The notes under the pieces: generated by a model
Database searches by the model: none
What the model was told of the DNA's origin: nothing
The model's input: only the letters and a program-made list of their open reading frames with translations
Shown here: positions 21,764 through 30,463 of the stretch, one piece after another
How the letters are laid out: each line of letters begins with the position of its first letter
Position numbering within the stretch: the first letter of the stretch is position 1
Position numbers and translations under genes: made by a program
DNA from: Geodermatophilus ruber
Lineage (GTDB): Bacteria > Actinomycetota > Actinomycetes > Mycobacteriales > Geodermatophilaceae
Length of the DNA stretch: 64,000 nucleotides
Assembly (NCBI RefSeq): GCF_900114385.1
Contig: NZ_FOSW01000003.1
Location: forward strand, 1-64,000
Reading direction: 5' to 3'

Positions 21764-22368
21764 TGGTCTCCGACCAGGAGGCCGCACCGCACGAGTACCG
21801 GGTTCTCGCCAGCGAGACGATCTACCGGGGCCGGGTCATCGAGCTGCGCCGCGACACCGTGGCCATGCCCGGCGGCGGGGAGGGCGCCCGCGAGGTGGTG
21901 CACCACCCCGGCGCGGTCGCCGTCGTCGCGCTCGACGAGGACGAGCGGGTGGTGCTGGTCCGCCAGTACCGGCACCCGGTGGGGCAGTACCTGTGGGAGC
22001 TGCCCGCCGGGCTGCGGGACGCCGACGGCGAGCCGCCCCTGGAGACGGCGAAGCGCGAGCTGGCCGAGGAGGCCCGGCTGGCGGCGCGGCGCTGGTCGCT
22101 GCTGACCACGACCTACAGCTCGCCCGGCTTCTGCGACGAGCTGGTGCTGATCTACCTCGCCGAGGGGCTGGCCGACGCCGACCACCCCGCGGGCTTCGCC
22201 CTCGAGGACGAGGAGCGGGACATGCAGCTGGCGCGGGTGCCGCTCGCCGACGCCGTCCAGCAGGTGTTCGACGGGGAGATCCGCAACGCCGCGGCGGTCA
22301 TCGGCCTGCTCGCGGCCGATCGGGTGCGGGCCGCGGCCCCGCGGCTGCGCCCGGTCGACGCCACCTGA
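21763..22368 (+). CDS. Nudix hydrolase, ADP-ribose pyrophosphatase type
   Basis: This 201-residue Nudix enzyme is syntenic with Rv1700, an ADP-ribose diphosphatase. The Nudix box is GLRDADGEPPLETAKRELAE then EARL. The metal-binding R-E-x2-E-E core is intact, but the usual Gly in EExG is Arg. The residues before it (RQYRHPVGQYLWELPAG) fit the ADPRase subgroup. It probably recycles ADP-ribose. It begins at the last base of the pyrG stop, so it is coupled to it. Confidence 0.88.
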
Positions 22369-22444
22369 GGCGCCTGCAGTCCGAGCGCCGCCTGTCCGGC
22401 TCCGGAACGCACCGGATCACCCGGGAGCCGGCGCCTCCGGTGCC

Positions 22445-22450
22445 TAGACT
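22445..22450 (+). promoter_or_regulatory. candidate -10 box upstream of ald
   Basis: TAGACT at 22445-22450 fits the actinobacterial -10 pattern TANNNT. It lies in the 172-bp gap between the Nudix gene and ald. No convincing -35 hexamer is seen. It would give an ~85-nt leader. Confidence 0.4.
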
Positions 22451-22540
22451 CCCGGCCAGGCCGCCCCGACCGGGCGGCCCACGACGCGGTGGGAGCCCCG
22501 TCATCCTCGGGAGCGCCCCGCCGGGACCAGGAGACGGCAG

Positions 22541-23656
22541 ATGCGGGTCGGCGTTCCCCGAGAGGTCATGAACCGCGAGTACCGGGTGGCGCTCACCCCG
22601 GCCGGGGTGACCGAGCTGGTGCGGGCCGGGCACACGGTGCTGGTGGAGCGAGGGGCGGGGGAGGGTTCCTCCATCCCGGACGAGGACTTCACCGCCGCCG
22701 GCGCGCGGATCGTGCCGTCGGCCGACGACGTGTGGGCCGAGGCCGACCTCCTGCTGAAAGTCAAGGAGCCGGTCGCCGAGGAGTACGGGCGGCTGCGGGC
22801 CGGCCAGACGCTGTTCACCTACCTGCACCTCGCCGCGTCCGAGGAGTGCACCAACGCGCTGGTCACCTCCGGCACGACCGCCATCGCCTACGAGACCGTG
22901 CAGACCGCCGACCACGCGCTGCCGCTGCTGGCGCCGATGTCGGAGATCGCCGGCCGGATGGCGCCGCAGGTGGGCGCGCACAGCCTGGAGCGGGCGCACG
23001 GCGGCCGCGGCGTGCTGCTCGGCGGCGCGCCCGGCGTGTACGCCGCCAAGGTCGTCGTCATCGGCGCCGGGGTCTCCGGGATGAATGCCGCCGCCATCGC
23101 GCTGGGCATGCAGGCGGAGGTGATCGTCCTCGACCGCGACATCGACAAGCTGCGGGCGGCCGACCGGATCTACCGGGGCCACCTGCAGACCGTGGCGTCC
23201 AACGCCTACGAGATCGAGCGGGCGGTGGTCGACGCCGACCTGGTGATCGGGGCGGTGCTGGTCCCCGGGGCCAAGGCCCCCACCCTGGTCAGCAACGACC
23301 TGGTCGCCCGGATGAAGCCCGGGTCGGTGCTCGTCGACATCGCCGTCGACCAGGGCGGCTGTTTCGAGGCCTCGCGGCCGACGACACACGACGAGCCGAC
23401 CTTCCGCGTGCACGAGTCGGTGTTCTACTGCGTGGCGAACATGCCCGGAGCCGTGCCGAACACCTCGACCCACGCGCTGACCAACGTGACGCTGCCCTAC
23501 GTCATGGCCCTGGCCAACGAGGGGACCGCCGCCGCGGTGCGCGCCGACCGCGCCCTGGCGCGCGGGGTGAACATCGCGGCCGGGCAGGTGGTGCTGCCCG
23601 AGGTCGCCCAGGCCCACGGGATGGCCGCCGTCCCGCTCGAGGAGGTCCTCCCCTGA
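22541..23656 (+). CDS. ald: alanine dehydrogenase
   Basis: This 371-residue NAD-dependent L-alanine dehydrogenase interconverts pyruvate/ammonia and alanine. The start [20 protein letters not shown] is characteristic. The catalytic Lys is in [12 protein letters not shown] and His in [10 protein letters not shown]. The NAD-binding motif is [20 protein letters not shown] (~172-191), and [12 protein letters not shown] lies near 270. A ribosome site GGAGA precedes the ATG. The 3' end of the gene appears to supply the Shine-Dalgarno for xerD. Confidence 0.96.
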   Translation: MRVGVPREVMNREYRVALTPAGVTELVRAGHTVLVERGAGEGSSIPDEDFTAAGARIVPSADDVWAEADLLLKVKEPVAEEYGRLRAGQTLFTYLHLAASEECTNALVTSGTTAIAYETVQTADHALPLLAPMSEIAGRMAPQVGAHSLERAHGGRGVLLGGAPGVYAAKVVVIGAGVSGMNAAAIALGMQAEVIVLDRDIDKLRAADRIYRGHLQTVASNAYEIERAVVDADLVIGAVLVPGAKAPTLVSNDLVARMKPGSVLVDIAVDQGGCFEASRPTTHDEPTFRVHESVFYCVANMPGAVPNTSTHALTNVTLPYVMALANEGTAAAVRADRALARGVNIAAGQVVLPEVAQAHGMAAVPLEEVLP

Positions 23657-24600
23657 CCGCGTCCACCACCACCGGCGTCGAGCGGGTGGTCACCGGCTAC
23701 CTCGACCACCTGACCGTCGAGCGCGGCCTGGCCGCCAACACGATCTCCTCCTACCGCCGGGACCTGCGCCGCTACACCGAGTTCCTCGACGCCGCCGGGG
23801 TGCGCGGGCTGGCCGAGGTGGCCGAGTCCGACGTGGCCGGGTTCCTCGCCGCCCTGCGCGCGGGGGACGACGCGCATCCGCCGCTGTCGGCGACGTCGGC
23901 GGCCCGCGCGGTGGTCGCCGTCCGCGGGCTGCACCGGTTCGCGCTGCTCGACGGGTTGGTGCCCGACGACGTCGCCCACGAGGTCCGCCCGCCTTCGGCG
24001 GCGCGCCGGCTGCCCAAGGCGATCCCGGTGGAGTCGGTCGTCGGCCTCATCGAGGCCGCAGGGGCGTTGGAAGGCCCCCGCGGGCTGCGCGACCGGGCGC
24101 TGCTGGAGCTGCTCTACGGCACCGGCGCCCGGATCTCGGAGGCCGTCGGGCTGGCCGTCGACGATCTCGACCGCGGCCAGGCGACGGTGCGGCTGGCGGG
24201 CAAGGGCGGCAAGGAGCGGATCGTGCCGGTCGGCTCGTACGCGCTGAAGGCGGTGGAGGACTACCTGGTGCGCGCCCGGCCCGCGCTGGCCGCGACCGGG
24301 CGGACCGGCGTGCGCCGCGGCGCGCTGTTCCTCAATGCCCGCGGCGGCTCGCTGTCGCGGCAGAGCGCCTGGTCCATCCTGCGGACGGCGGCCCAGCGGG
24401 CCGGCCTCACGGCGGAGGTGTCGCCGCACACCCTCCGGCACTCCTTCGCCACCCACCTGCTCGACGGCGGCGCGGACGTCCGCGTGGTCCAGGAGCTGCT
24501 GGGCCACGCCTCGGTCACCACCACGCAGGTCTACACGCTGGTCACCGTCGACCGGCTGCGGGAGGTCTACGCGAGCAGCCACCCGCGTGCGCTGAGCTGA
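23653..24600 (+). CDS. xerD: site-specific tyrosine recombinase XerD
   Basis: XerD-type recombinase for dimer resolution at dif. The N-terminal SAM-like core-binding region includes [20 protein letters not shown]. Catalytic residues are Arg in [11 protein letters not shown] (~160), Lys in [12 protein letters not shown]-x-x-R in [10 protein letters not shown] (~259-262), His in LLGHASV and Tyr in TTTQVYTLV (~293). The start is uncertain. A CTG at 23653 has GAGGAGG 8 nt upstream and makes a 4-bp CTGA overlap with ald (315 residues). The first standard start is GTG at 23686 (304 residues). Confidence 0.93.
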   Translation: MTASTTTGVERVVTGYLDHLTVERGLAANTISSYRRDLRRYTEFLDAAGVRGLAEVAESDVAGFLAALRAGDDAHPPLSATSAARAVVAVRGLHRFALLDGLVPDDVAHEVRPPSAARRLPKAIPVESVVGLIEAAGALEGPRGLRDRALLELLYGTGARISEAVGLAVDDLDRGQATVRLAGKGGKERIVPVGSYALKAVEDYLVRARPALAATGRTGVRRGALFLNARGGSLSRQSAWSILRTAAQRAGLTAEVSPHTLRHSFATHLLDGGADVRVVQELLGHASVTTTQVYTLVTVDRLREVYASSHPRALS

Positions 24601-24626
24601 CAGCGGGGGGCCATCCGTCTCATAAT
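24597..24626 (+). promoter_or_regulatory. candidate sigma70-type promoter for the parA-scpAB operon
   Basis: CTGACA (24597-24602) and CATAAT (24621-24626) are separated by 18 bp, close to the TTGACA/TATAAT consensus. They sit in an unusually AT-rich spot right after xerD. The next gene, parA, begins ~185 bp downstream, so the transcript would have a long leader. Nothing else is recognised in the 216-bp gap 24601-24816. Confidence 0.5.
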
Positions 24627-24816
24627 CTTCTGCCAGTCATTTCGGCTGAACGTCGAGATGCGATTGGCACTGGTCGCCAAGTCGACACGACCCACGGCGT
24701 GCCTCCTCGGTGAAACGCGTACAGCTCCCTAGCGTTGCGATCACCCGGGCGGTTCAGAGCGGCTGACCGCCTCCGGTGAAGGCCGGGAACGGGCACGAGG
24801 TGGAGGCAACAGACCG

Positions 24817-25725
24817 ATGGCGATGCGAGGGGACGCGGCCGGCCCGGCCGTCGCGCTCCCGACCGACACCGGACCCGAGATGGGCGCCGCCGCCTCGCGG
24901 CTGGACCCGGCCCGTGCGCGCCTGCGCCGCCTGCCGGATCCCAAGCCGCTGACGCAGCACGGTCCCGCTCGGATCATCGCGATGTGCAACCAGAAGGGCG
25001 GCGTCGGCAAGACGACGTCGACCATCAACCTGGGCGCCGCCCTCGTCGAGCACGGCCGCCGGGTGCTGCTCGTCGACCTCGACCCGCAGGGCGCGCTCTC
25101 GGTGGGCCTCGGCGTCCCCGCGCAGCACCTGGACCGGACGATCTACAACGCGCTGATGGAGCGGCAGACCACGGTGGCCGACGTCCGCGTCTCCACCGAC
25201 ATCCCCGGCCTGGACCTGGTCCCGAGCAACATCGACCTGTCGGCCGCCGAGGTGCAGCTGGTCAGCGAGGTCGCGCGCGAGCAGACGCTGCTGCGGGTGC
25301 TCGCCGATGTGCGACACGAGTACGACTACGTGCTCATCGACTGCCAGCCCTCGCTGGGCCTGCTCACCGTCAACGCCCTCACCGCCGCCCAGGGCGTGAT
25401 CATCCCGCTGGAGTGCGAGTTCTTCTCGCTGCGCGGGGTCGCGCTGCTCGTCGACACGATCGAGAAGGTCAAGGAGCGGCTCAACCCCGACCTGGAGATC
25501 TCCGGGATCCTCGCGACGATGTACGACGCGCGGACCGTGCACTGCCGCGAGGTGTTCAGCCGCGTCGTCGAGGCCTTCGGCGACACCGTCTTCCAGACCG
25601 TCATCCAGCGGACCGTCCGCTTCCCGGAGACCACCGTCGCCGGCCAGCCCATCACCACGTGGGCGCCCACTTCCACGGGGGCAGCCGCCTACCGCGACCT
25701 GGCCAAGGAGGTCCTGGCACTGTGA
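24817..25725 (+). CDS. ParA/Soj family ATPase
   Basis: This 302-residue ParA-family P-loop ATPase has a ~45-residue N-terminal extension before IIAMCNQKGGVGKTTSTINL (deviant Walker A ~60-67). VLLVDLDPQGALSVGLG and YVLIDCQPSLGLLTVNAL follow. It is syntenic with Rv1708, which is distinct from the oriC-proximal ParA. It is coupled by GTGA to a ribbon-helix-helix-like protein and is followed by scpA/scpB. A chromosome or macromolecule-positioning role is likely (inference). Confidence 0.9.
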   Translation: MAMRGDAAGPAVALPTDTGPEMGAAASRLDPARARLRRLPDPKPLTQHGPARIIAMCNQKGGVGKTTSTINLGAALVEHGRRVLLVDLDPQGALSVGLGVPAQHLDRTIYNALMERQTTVADVRVSTDIPGLDLVPSNIDLSAAEVQLVSEVAREQTLLRVLADVRHEYDYVLIDCQPSLGLLTVNALTAAQGVIIPLECEFFSLRGVALLVDTIEKVKERLNPDLEISGILATMYDARTVHCREVFSRVVEAFGDTVFQTVIQRTVRFPETTVAGQPITTWAPTSTGAAAYRDLAKEVLAL

Positions 25726-26231
25726 CGCGTCGACCCGTCCTCCCCGGCGCGGCCGAGCTGTTCCGTCGTACCGACACCGTCCCGTCCGTCCCCGAGGTCA
25801 CCGAGCTGCCCAGCATCAGCGCGACCGTGAGCTCCCCGGCGCTGCGCGGCGCCGCGGCGCGTCGCCCCGAGCCGGTCCCGGCGCCGTCCGCGGTCGAGAC
25901 GACCGCGCCGCTGACCCTGGTGCCCGGTGGCGTCGACGACGCCGACCCGCTGGCCGGCTACCGGACCCCGCCCCCGCCGCCGGCCGTGCCGGCCCCCCGG
26001 ACCCGCGGCCGGGCCCAGCGGACCGAGCGCACCAAGCACGACGAGAAGATCACCGTCTACATCTCGGCCGAGGAGCTGCTCGCGCTGGAGAGCGCGCGGC
26101 TGACCCTGCGGGCCCAGCACGGCGTGGCCGCCGACCGCGGGCGGATCGTGCGGGAGGCCATCGCGGTGCTGCTGGCCGACCTCGAGGAGCGGGGCGAGGA
26201 CTCGGTCCTGGTCCGGCGGCTGCGGGGCTGA
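25722..26231 (+). CDS. ParA-coupled protein with ribbon-helix-helix-like C-terminus
   Basis: This 169-residue protein starts with GTG overlapping the parA stop. Residues 1-105 are Pro/Ala-rich and probably disordered. Residues ~108-153 read KITVYISAEELLALESARLT ... GRIVREAIAVLLADL, i.e. a beta strand followed by two helices, the pattern of a ribbon-helix-helix DNA-binding domain. Partners of ParA ATPases in type Ib partition systems are of this kind. Family not formally recognised; the domain call is from secondary-structure pattern. Confidence 0.75.
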   Translation: MTRRPVLPGAAELFRRTDTVPSVPEVTELPSISATVSSPALRGAAARRPEPVPAPSAVETTAPLTLVPGGVDDADPLAGYRTPPPPPAVPAPRTRGRAQRTERTKHDEKITVYISAEELLALESARLTLRAQHGVAADRGRIVREAIAVLLADLEERGEDSVLVRRLRG

Positions 26232-26237
26232 GCTCTC

Positions 26238-26243
26238 TAGGCT
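26238..26243 (+). promoter_or_regulatory. candidate -10 box for leaderless scpA mRNA
   Basis: TAGGCT at 26238-26243 fits TANNNT and ends 6 nt before the scpA GTG at 26250, placing transcription start at or next to the start codon. No Shine-Dalgarno is visible for scpA, consistent with a leaderless message. Confidence 0.45.
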
Positions 26244-26249
26244 GGTCGC

Positions 26250-27053
26250 GTGACCGGGACGCAGGCGGAGTCGCGGTTCACCGTCCGGCTGACCAACTTC
26301 GAGGGCCCGTTCGACCTGCTCCTGCAGCTGATCGGCAAGCACAAGCTCGACGTCACCGAGATCGCGCTGTCGCAGGTCACCGACGAGTTCATCGCCCACC
26401 TGCGGGCCCTCGGCGACGAGCTCGACCTCGACCAGGCCAGCGAGTTCCTCGTCGTGGCGGCGACACTGCTCGACCTCAAGGCCGCGCGGCTGCTGCCGGC
26501 CGCCGACGTGGAGGACGAGGACGACCTCGAGCTGCTCGAGGCCCGCGACCTGCTCTTCGCCCGGCTGTTGCAGTACAAGGCGTACAAGCAGGCCGCGGCG
26601 TTCCTGCGCGAGCGGGAGGCCGGCGCCGTCCGCCGGTTCCCCCGGGACGTCTCGCTCGAGCCGCGCTTCGCCGATCTGCTGCCCGAGGTGCTGCTCGGGG
26701 TGACGGCGGAGCAGTTCGCCGCGCTGGCCGCCCGGGCGCTGACGCCCAGGGCGCCGGCGGTCGTCAGCGTCTCTCACCTGCACGCCCCGCCGGTCAGCGT
26801 CGCCGAGCAGCTGCTCCTGGTGCGCAACCGGCTCATGGCCGCCGGGACGGCGACGTTCCGCGCGCTGACCGCGGACTGCGGGCACACCCTGGAGGTGGTC
26901 GCCCGCTTCCTGGCCCTGCTCGAGCTCTACCGTCAGCAGCGGGTCACCTTCGAGCAGCTCACCCCGCTCGGTGAGCTGCACGTGCGCTGGACCGGGGGGG
27001 CGGCCCCCGACGCGGACGCCGGGGACGCCGGCGCGGACGAGGAGTACGCGTGA
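26250..27053 (+). CDS. scpA: segregation and condensation protein A
   Basis: This 267-residue kleisin subunit of the SMC-ScpAB condensin complex begins FTVRLTNFEGPFDLLLQLIG, the hallmark of ScpA, with ALSQVTDEFIAHL and VAATLLDLKAARLL following. The C-terminal winged-helix region (FRALTADCGHTLEVVARFLA) contacts SMC. The GTG start lies 7 nt after a TANNNT box. It overlaps scpB by 4 bp. Confidence 0.95.
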   Translation: MTGTQAESRFTVRLTNFEGPFDLLLQLIGKHKLDVTEIALSQVTDEFIAHLRALGDELDLDQASEFLVVAATLLDLKAARLLPAADVEDEDDLELLEARDLLFARLLQYKAYKQAAAFLREREAGAVRRFPRDVSLEPRFADLLPEVLLGVTAEQFAALAARALTPRAPAVVSVSHLHAPPVSVAEQLLLVRNRLMAAGTATFRALTADCGHTLEVVARFLALLELYRQQRVTFEQLTPLGELHVRWTGGAAPDADAGDAGADEEYA

Positions 27054-27898
27054 CCGAGGAGCAGCCCGAGCGGCCGGCGATCTCCTGGGACGCGCTCGCC
27101 GCCGAGCTGGCCGCCACCCGGGAGGAGGCGACCGAGCGCGAGGGCCCCGACGGCCCCGACTCGGCGACCTGGGACGCCGTCGCCGCCGAGCTGGCCGCGC
27201 GGGTGGCCGAGCGGGCGGCCCCGGTGGGCGAACCCGAGCCGGTGGTGGAGCCGGCGCCGCTGCCCCCACCGGTCGCCGCTGGGGTACCGCAGCCCGAGCC
27301 GGAGCCCGAGCCGGAGCCCGAGCCGGAGCCGGAACCCGAGCTCGCGGCCGATCCCGGGGTGCTGCGCGGTGGCCTGGAGGCGCTGCTGTTCGTCGTGGAC
27401 AACCCGGTCGACGACGTCACCCTGGCCGGCGCGCTGCGCTGCACCGTGCCGCAGGTCCGCGCCGCGCTGGCCGACCTCGCCGCCGACTACGACCGCCGCG
27501 GCGCGGGGATCACGCTGCGCCGGGTGGGGGAGGGCTGGCGGCTCTACACCCGGGAGGAGCACGCCGGCGTCGTCGAGCGCTACCTCGTCGACGGCCAGCG
27601 CAGCCGGCTCACCCAGGCCGCGCTGGAGACGCTCGCGGTGATCGCCTACCGGCAGCCGGTGACCCGGGCCCGCGTCTCGGCGATCCGCGGGGTCGGGGTG
27701 GACGGCGTCATGCGGACGCTGATCGCCCGCGGGCTGGTGCACGAGGTCGGCAGCGACCCCGACAGCGGTGGTGGCCTGTACGCCACCACGCCGCTGTTCC
27801 TGGAGCGGCTGGGGCTGGCCGGTCTGGAGGAGCTGCCCGAGCTGGGCCCGTTGCTGCCGGAGACCTCCGCCGTGCTCGACGAGCACCCCGACGCCTGA
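27050..27898 (+). CDS. scpB: segregation and condensation protein B
   Basis: This 282-residue protein is the ScpB partner of ScpA. The winged-helix core begins near residue 105 (LRGGLEALLFVVDNPVDDV) and includes LTQAALETLAVIAYRQPVTR and RGVGVDGVMRTLIARGLV. The first ~100 residues are an acidic Pro/Glu-rich extension with a (PE)n run encoded by GAGCCC/GAGCCG repeats at 27291-27341. The GTG start overlaps the scpA stop. Confidence 0.95.
   Translation: MTEEQPERPAISWDALAAELAATREEATEREGPDGPDSATWDAVAAELAARVAERAAPVGEPEPVVEPAPLPPPVAAGVPQPEPEPEPEPEPEPEPELAADPGVLRGGLEALLFVVDNPVDDVTLAGALRCTVPQVRAALADLAADYDRRGAGITLRRVGEGWRLYTREEHAGVVERYLVDGQRSRLTQAALETLAVIAYRQPVTRARVSAIRGVGVDGVMRTLIARGLVHEVGSDPDSGGGLYATTPLFLERLGLAGLEELPELGPLLPETSAVLDEHPDA
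27291..27341 (+). repeat. Pro-Glu-encoding hexanucleotide repeat in scpB
   Basis: GAGCCG/GAGCCC units are tandemly repeated about eight times and encode alternating Glu-Pro. This is a slippage-prone tract within the disordered N-terminal extension of ScpB. Confidence 0.7.
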
Positions 27899-27950
27899 CG
27901 CGGCCGGCGGCGCGTCCGGCCCGGCGCGCGGCGCCGCGACCTGCGGAAAC

Positions 27951-27956
27951 TACGCT
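27951..27956 (+). promoter_or_regulatory. candidate -10 box for leaderless lipoprotein mRNA
   Basis: TACGCT at 27951-27956 fits TANNNT and ends 6 nt before the ATG at 27963. No ribosome-binding site is present, so a leaderless transcript is likely. Confidence 0.45.
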
Positions 27957-27962
27957 CGAGCG

Positions 27963-28382
27963 ATGCGCCGTTCACTCTCCGTCCGCACCGTCGGTCTCCC
28001 GCTCACCCTCACCACCGTCCTCCTCGCCGGATGCGGGGCCTCGGAGGACGAGCAGCGCCAGGAGGCGTTCTGCGAGGAGGTCCCCACCCTCCTGGAGGAC
28101 ATCACCGCCGAGCTGCAGACCGCCACGGGGGACCCGACCCAGGCACCCGGGCTCCTCGACGACGCGGTCTCCCGCCTCGAGGCGGTCGAGCCGCCGTCGG
28201 AGGTGGCCGACGAGTGGCAGGCGCTGGTCGACGCGTGGGCGGGGATGCGGGACCTGGTCTCCGAGGCCGACCTCACCGACCCGTCGGCGAACACCGACCT
28301 GGCCGCCGACGCCCAGCAGCTGCAGGGGGACCTGGTGTCCACCGGCGAGGCCGTCGACGAGTACGGCCAGAACAACTGCTGA
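27963..28382 (+). CDS. small putative lipoprotein
   Basis: This 139-residue protein has a lipoprotein signal peptide: MRRSLSVRTVGLPLTLTTVL then the lipobox LAGC with the acylated Cys at ~24. The mature part is acidic and helical with two further Cys residues (in AFCEEVP and the terminal NNC) that could form a disulfide. No known family was recognised. It is a single-gene unit: a probable leaderless promoter precedes it and a 13-bp-stem terminator follows. Confidence 0.75.
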   Translation: MRRSLSVRTVGLPLTLTTVLLAGCGASEDEQRQEAFCEEVPTLLEDITAELQTATGDPTQAPGLLDDAVSRLEAVEPPSEVADEWQALVDAWAGMRDLVSEADLTDPSANTDLAADAQQLQGDLVSTGEAVDEYGQNNC

Positions 28383-28400
28383 CCCCCGGTGGTGCCCCTC

Positions 28401-28431
28401 CCCGACGGCGCGGGATCGCCGCGCCGTCGGG
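28401..28431 (+). terminator. hairpin terminator after lipoprotein gene
   Basis: A perfect 13-bp stem (28401-28413 with 28419-28431; arm CCCGACGGCGCGG) with a 5-nt loop GATCG lies 19 bp after the lipoprotein stop and 17 bp before the rluB start. There is no T-run. Confidence 0.75.
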
Positions 28432-28447
28432 TGGGACACTGGCGGGG

Positions 28448-29302
28448 ATGAACACCGCCCCGCCCGACATGCCCGACGAGGGCCCCACCACCGACGCCGG
28501 CGAGGGGTGGTCGGAGGACATGGAGCTGGCGCCGGCCCACCCCGGCGACCGCGGTGCCGCCGAGAGCGACGCGGAGCGTCCCGGCGAGCGGCTGCAGAAG
28601 GTGCTGGCCCGGGCCGGCGTCGGCTCGCGGCGCGTGTGCGAGGACATGATCGCGGCCGGCCGGATCAGCGTGAACGGCGAGACGGTGACCGTGCAGGGCC
28701 GCCGGGTCGACCCCAGCCGGGACAAGATCGCCGTCGACGGCGCGCGGCTGGAGCTGCGCGACGACCGCGTCACCTACGCGCTGAACAAGCCCGCGGGCGT
28801 GATCACCGCCATGAGCGACGACCGCAACCGGCCCACCGTGGGGGACATGGTCGGTGACCTGGCGCCCGGCCTGGTGCACGTCGGCCGGCTGGACCAGGAC
28901 ACCGAGGGACTGCTGCTGGTCACCAACGACGGCGAGCTGGCGCACCGGCTGGCCCACCCCTCCTACGAGGTGCGCAAGACCTACCTCGCCCAGGTCTCCG
29001 GCTCCGTGCCGCGGGACCTGGCCCGCCGGCTGCGCGCCGGCGTCGAGCTGGACGACGGCCCGGTGAAGGTCGACTCCTTCCGGGTCACGGACACCCACGC
29101 GGGGCAGTCGGTCGTCGAGGTGGTGCTGCACGAGGGGCGCAAGCACATCGTCCGGCGGCTGCTCGCGCACGTCGGTCTGCCGGTGTCGCGGCTGACCCGC
29201 ACGGCGGTCGGGCCGGTGCGGCTGGACCGGATGCGGGTCGGCTCCATCCGCAAGCTGACCCGCACCGAGCTGGGCGCGCTCGAGGAGCAGGTCGGCCTCT
29301 GA
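28448..29302 (+). CDS. rluB: 23S rRNA pseudouridine synthase (RluB/RsuA family)
   Basis: This is a 284-residue protein with an acidic N-terminal extension (~45 residues). The S4 domain is RLQKVLARAGVGSRRVCEDM and ISVNGETVTVQGRRVDP. The catalytic domain carries the conserved Asp in HVGRLDQDTEGLLLVTNDGE (~149) and EGRKHIVRRLLAHVG. RluB-type enzymes modify U2605 (E. coli numbering) in 23S rRNA. It is syntenic with Rv1711. Its start follows the upstream terminator closely, and a GACACT hexamer at 28435 may be its -10. Confidence 0.92.
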   Translation: MNTAPPDMPDEGPTTDAGEGWSEDMELAPAHPGDRGAAESDAERPGERLQKVLARAGVGSRRVCEDMIAAGRISVNGETVTVQGRRVDPSRDKIAVDGARLELRDDRVTYALNKPAGVITAMSDDRNRPTVGDMVGDLAPGLVHVGRLDQDTEGLLLVTNDGELAHRLAHPSYEVRKTYLAQVSGSVPRDLARRLRAGVELDDGPVKVDSFRVTDTHAGQSVVEVVLHEGRKHIVRRLLAHVGLPVSRLTRTAVGPVRLDRMRVGSIRKLTRTELGALEEQVGL

Positions 29303-29318
29303 CGGGGGTGTTCCCCCG
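29303..29318 (+). terminator. short GC hairpin after rluB
   Basis: CGGGGG-TGTT-CCCCCG forms a 6-bp stem with a tetraloop 1 bp after the rluB stop. It may attenuate read-through into aroH; weak by length. Confidence 0.35.
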
Positions 29319-29356
29319 GCCGTCGGCGCGCGCGGAGGGCGGTGGCGCGGCCTCCC

Positions 29357-29362
29357 TAGACT
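29357..29362 (+). promoter_or_regulatory. candidate -10 box for the aroH-cmk-der operon
   Basis: TAGACT at 29357-29362 is identical to the hexamer upstream of ald and shares the context CCTAGACTC. It lies 52 bp before the aroH start. No clear -35 is seen. Confidence 0.45.
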
Positions 29363-29414
29363 CGACCGAGGGGCACGGCGACCCGTGCCCCTGGATCGAT
29401 CGAGGAGAGTGGTA

Positions 29415-29777
29415 GTGGCCGTTCGAGCCATCCGGGGTGCGACGCAGGTGGACGCCGACAAGCGGGAGCTGGTCCTCGACGCGACCCGCGAGCTGGTCAC
29501 CGAGGTCATGCAGCGCAACCAGCTGCAGCACGACGACGTCATCAGCATCCTGTTCACCGCCACCCCCGATCTCATCTCGGAGTTCCCGGCGCTGGCCGCC
29601 CGCGAGCTGGGGTTCGGGGACGTGCCGCTGATGTGTGCCACCGAGATCGACGTCCCGCACGCGCTGCCGCGGGTGCTGCGGCTGATGGCGCACGTGGAGA
29701 CCGACCGGCCGCGCGCCGAGGTCCAGCACGTGTACCTGCGGGGGGCCGTGGCGCTGCGACGGGACATCGCCCAGTGA
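29415..29777 (+). CDS. aroH: chorismate mutase, AroH class
   Basis: This 120-residue AroH-type (Bacillus-like trimeric) chorismate mutase converts chorismate to prephenate. The conserved elements are [53 protein letters not shown] and [15 protein letters not shown]. They supply the Arg7, Glu78 and Arg90 equivalents of the active site. GAGGAGAG sits directly upstream of the GTG. The stop overlaps the cmk start by 4 bp. Confidence 0.93.
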   Translation: MAVRAIRGATQVDADKRELVLDATRELVTEVMQRNQLQHDDVISILFTATPDLISEFPALAARELGFGDVPLMCATEIDVPHALPRVLRLMAHVETDRPRAEVQHVYLRGAVALRRDIAQ

Positions 29778-30463
29778 CCCCGGACTTCCGAGGGCAGATC
29801 ACCCTCGACGGGCCGTCGGGGACGGGGAAGTCCAGCGTCGCCCGGGCCGCTGCGACCCGGCTGGGCGCGGCCTACCTCGACACCGGCGCCATGTACCGGG
29901 CTGCCACGGTCGCCGTCCTGGACGCCGGGGCGGACCCGGAGGATGCCGCGGCCGTGGCCACCGTCGTCGCCGCGGCCCGGATCGAGGTGGGGACGGCGGC
30001 CGACACCGAGGTGGTGCGGGTGGACGGCGTCGACGTCGCCGTCCGCATCCGGGGCGCGGAGGTGACCCGCGCGGTCTCCGCCGTCTCCGCGGTGCCCGCG
30101 GTGCGCCGCCGGCTGGTCGATCAGCAACGGGCGCTGGTGGCCGCGGCCGACGCGGTGGTCGTCGAGGGGCGGGACATCGGCACCGTCGTCCTCCCCGACG
30201 CCACGCTGAAGATCTACCTCACCGCCGCGCCGGAGGCCCGCGCCCAGCGCCGGGCCGCCCAGCTGGGCATCAGCGACCCGGCCGAGGTGGCGGCGCTCGC
30301 CGTCGACCTGCGCCGCCGGGACCAGTACGACAGCAGCCGGGCCGACAGCCCGTTGCGCCCGGCCGCCGACGCGGTGATCGTGGACAGCACGGAACTGGAC
30401 CGCGAGGGAGTCGTCGACCGGGTGGTCGAGCTCGCGCGGTCCGCGGTGGGAGCGCGGCCGTGA
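29774..30463 (+). CDS. cmk: cytidylate kinase
   Basis: This 229-residue kinase phosphorylates CMP/dCMP. The P-loop is [16 protein letters not shown] (~10-25), followed by [17 protein letters not shown] and [20 protein letters not shown]. It starts with GTG at 29774 and overlaps aroH and der by 4 bp at each end, giving a tightly coupled aroH-cmk-der operon as in mycobacteria (Rv1712-Rv1713). Confidence 0.95.
   Translation: MTPDFRGQITLDGPSGTGKSSVARAAATRLGAAYLDTGAMYRAATVAVLDAGADPEDAAAVATVVAAARIEVGTAADTEVVRVDGVDVAVRIRGAEVTRAVSAVSAVPAVRRRLVDQQRALVAAADAVVVEGRDIGTVVLPDATLKIYLTAAPEARAQRRAAQLGISDPAEVAALAVDLRRRDQYDSSRADSPLRPAADAVIVDSTELDREGVVDRVVELARSAVGARP

Noticed and set aside
24700-24725. Possible parS site near GGTGAAACGCG upstream of parA
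   Set aside because: Only one half resembles the TGTTTCACGTGAAACA palindrome; the other arm is absent.
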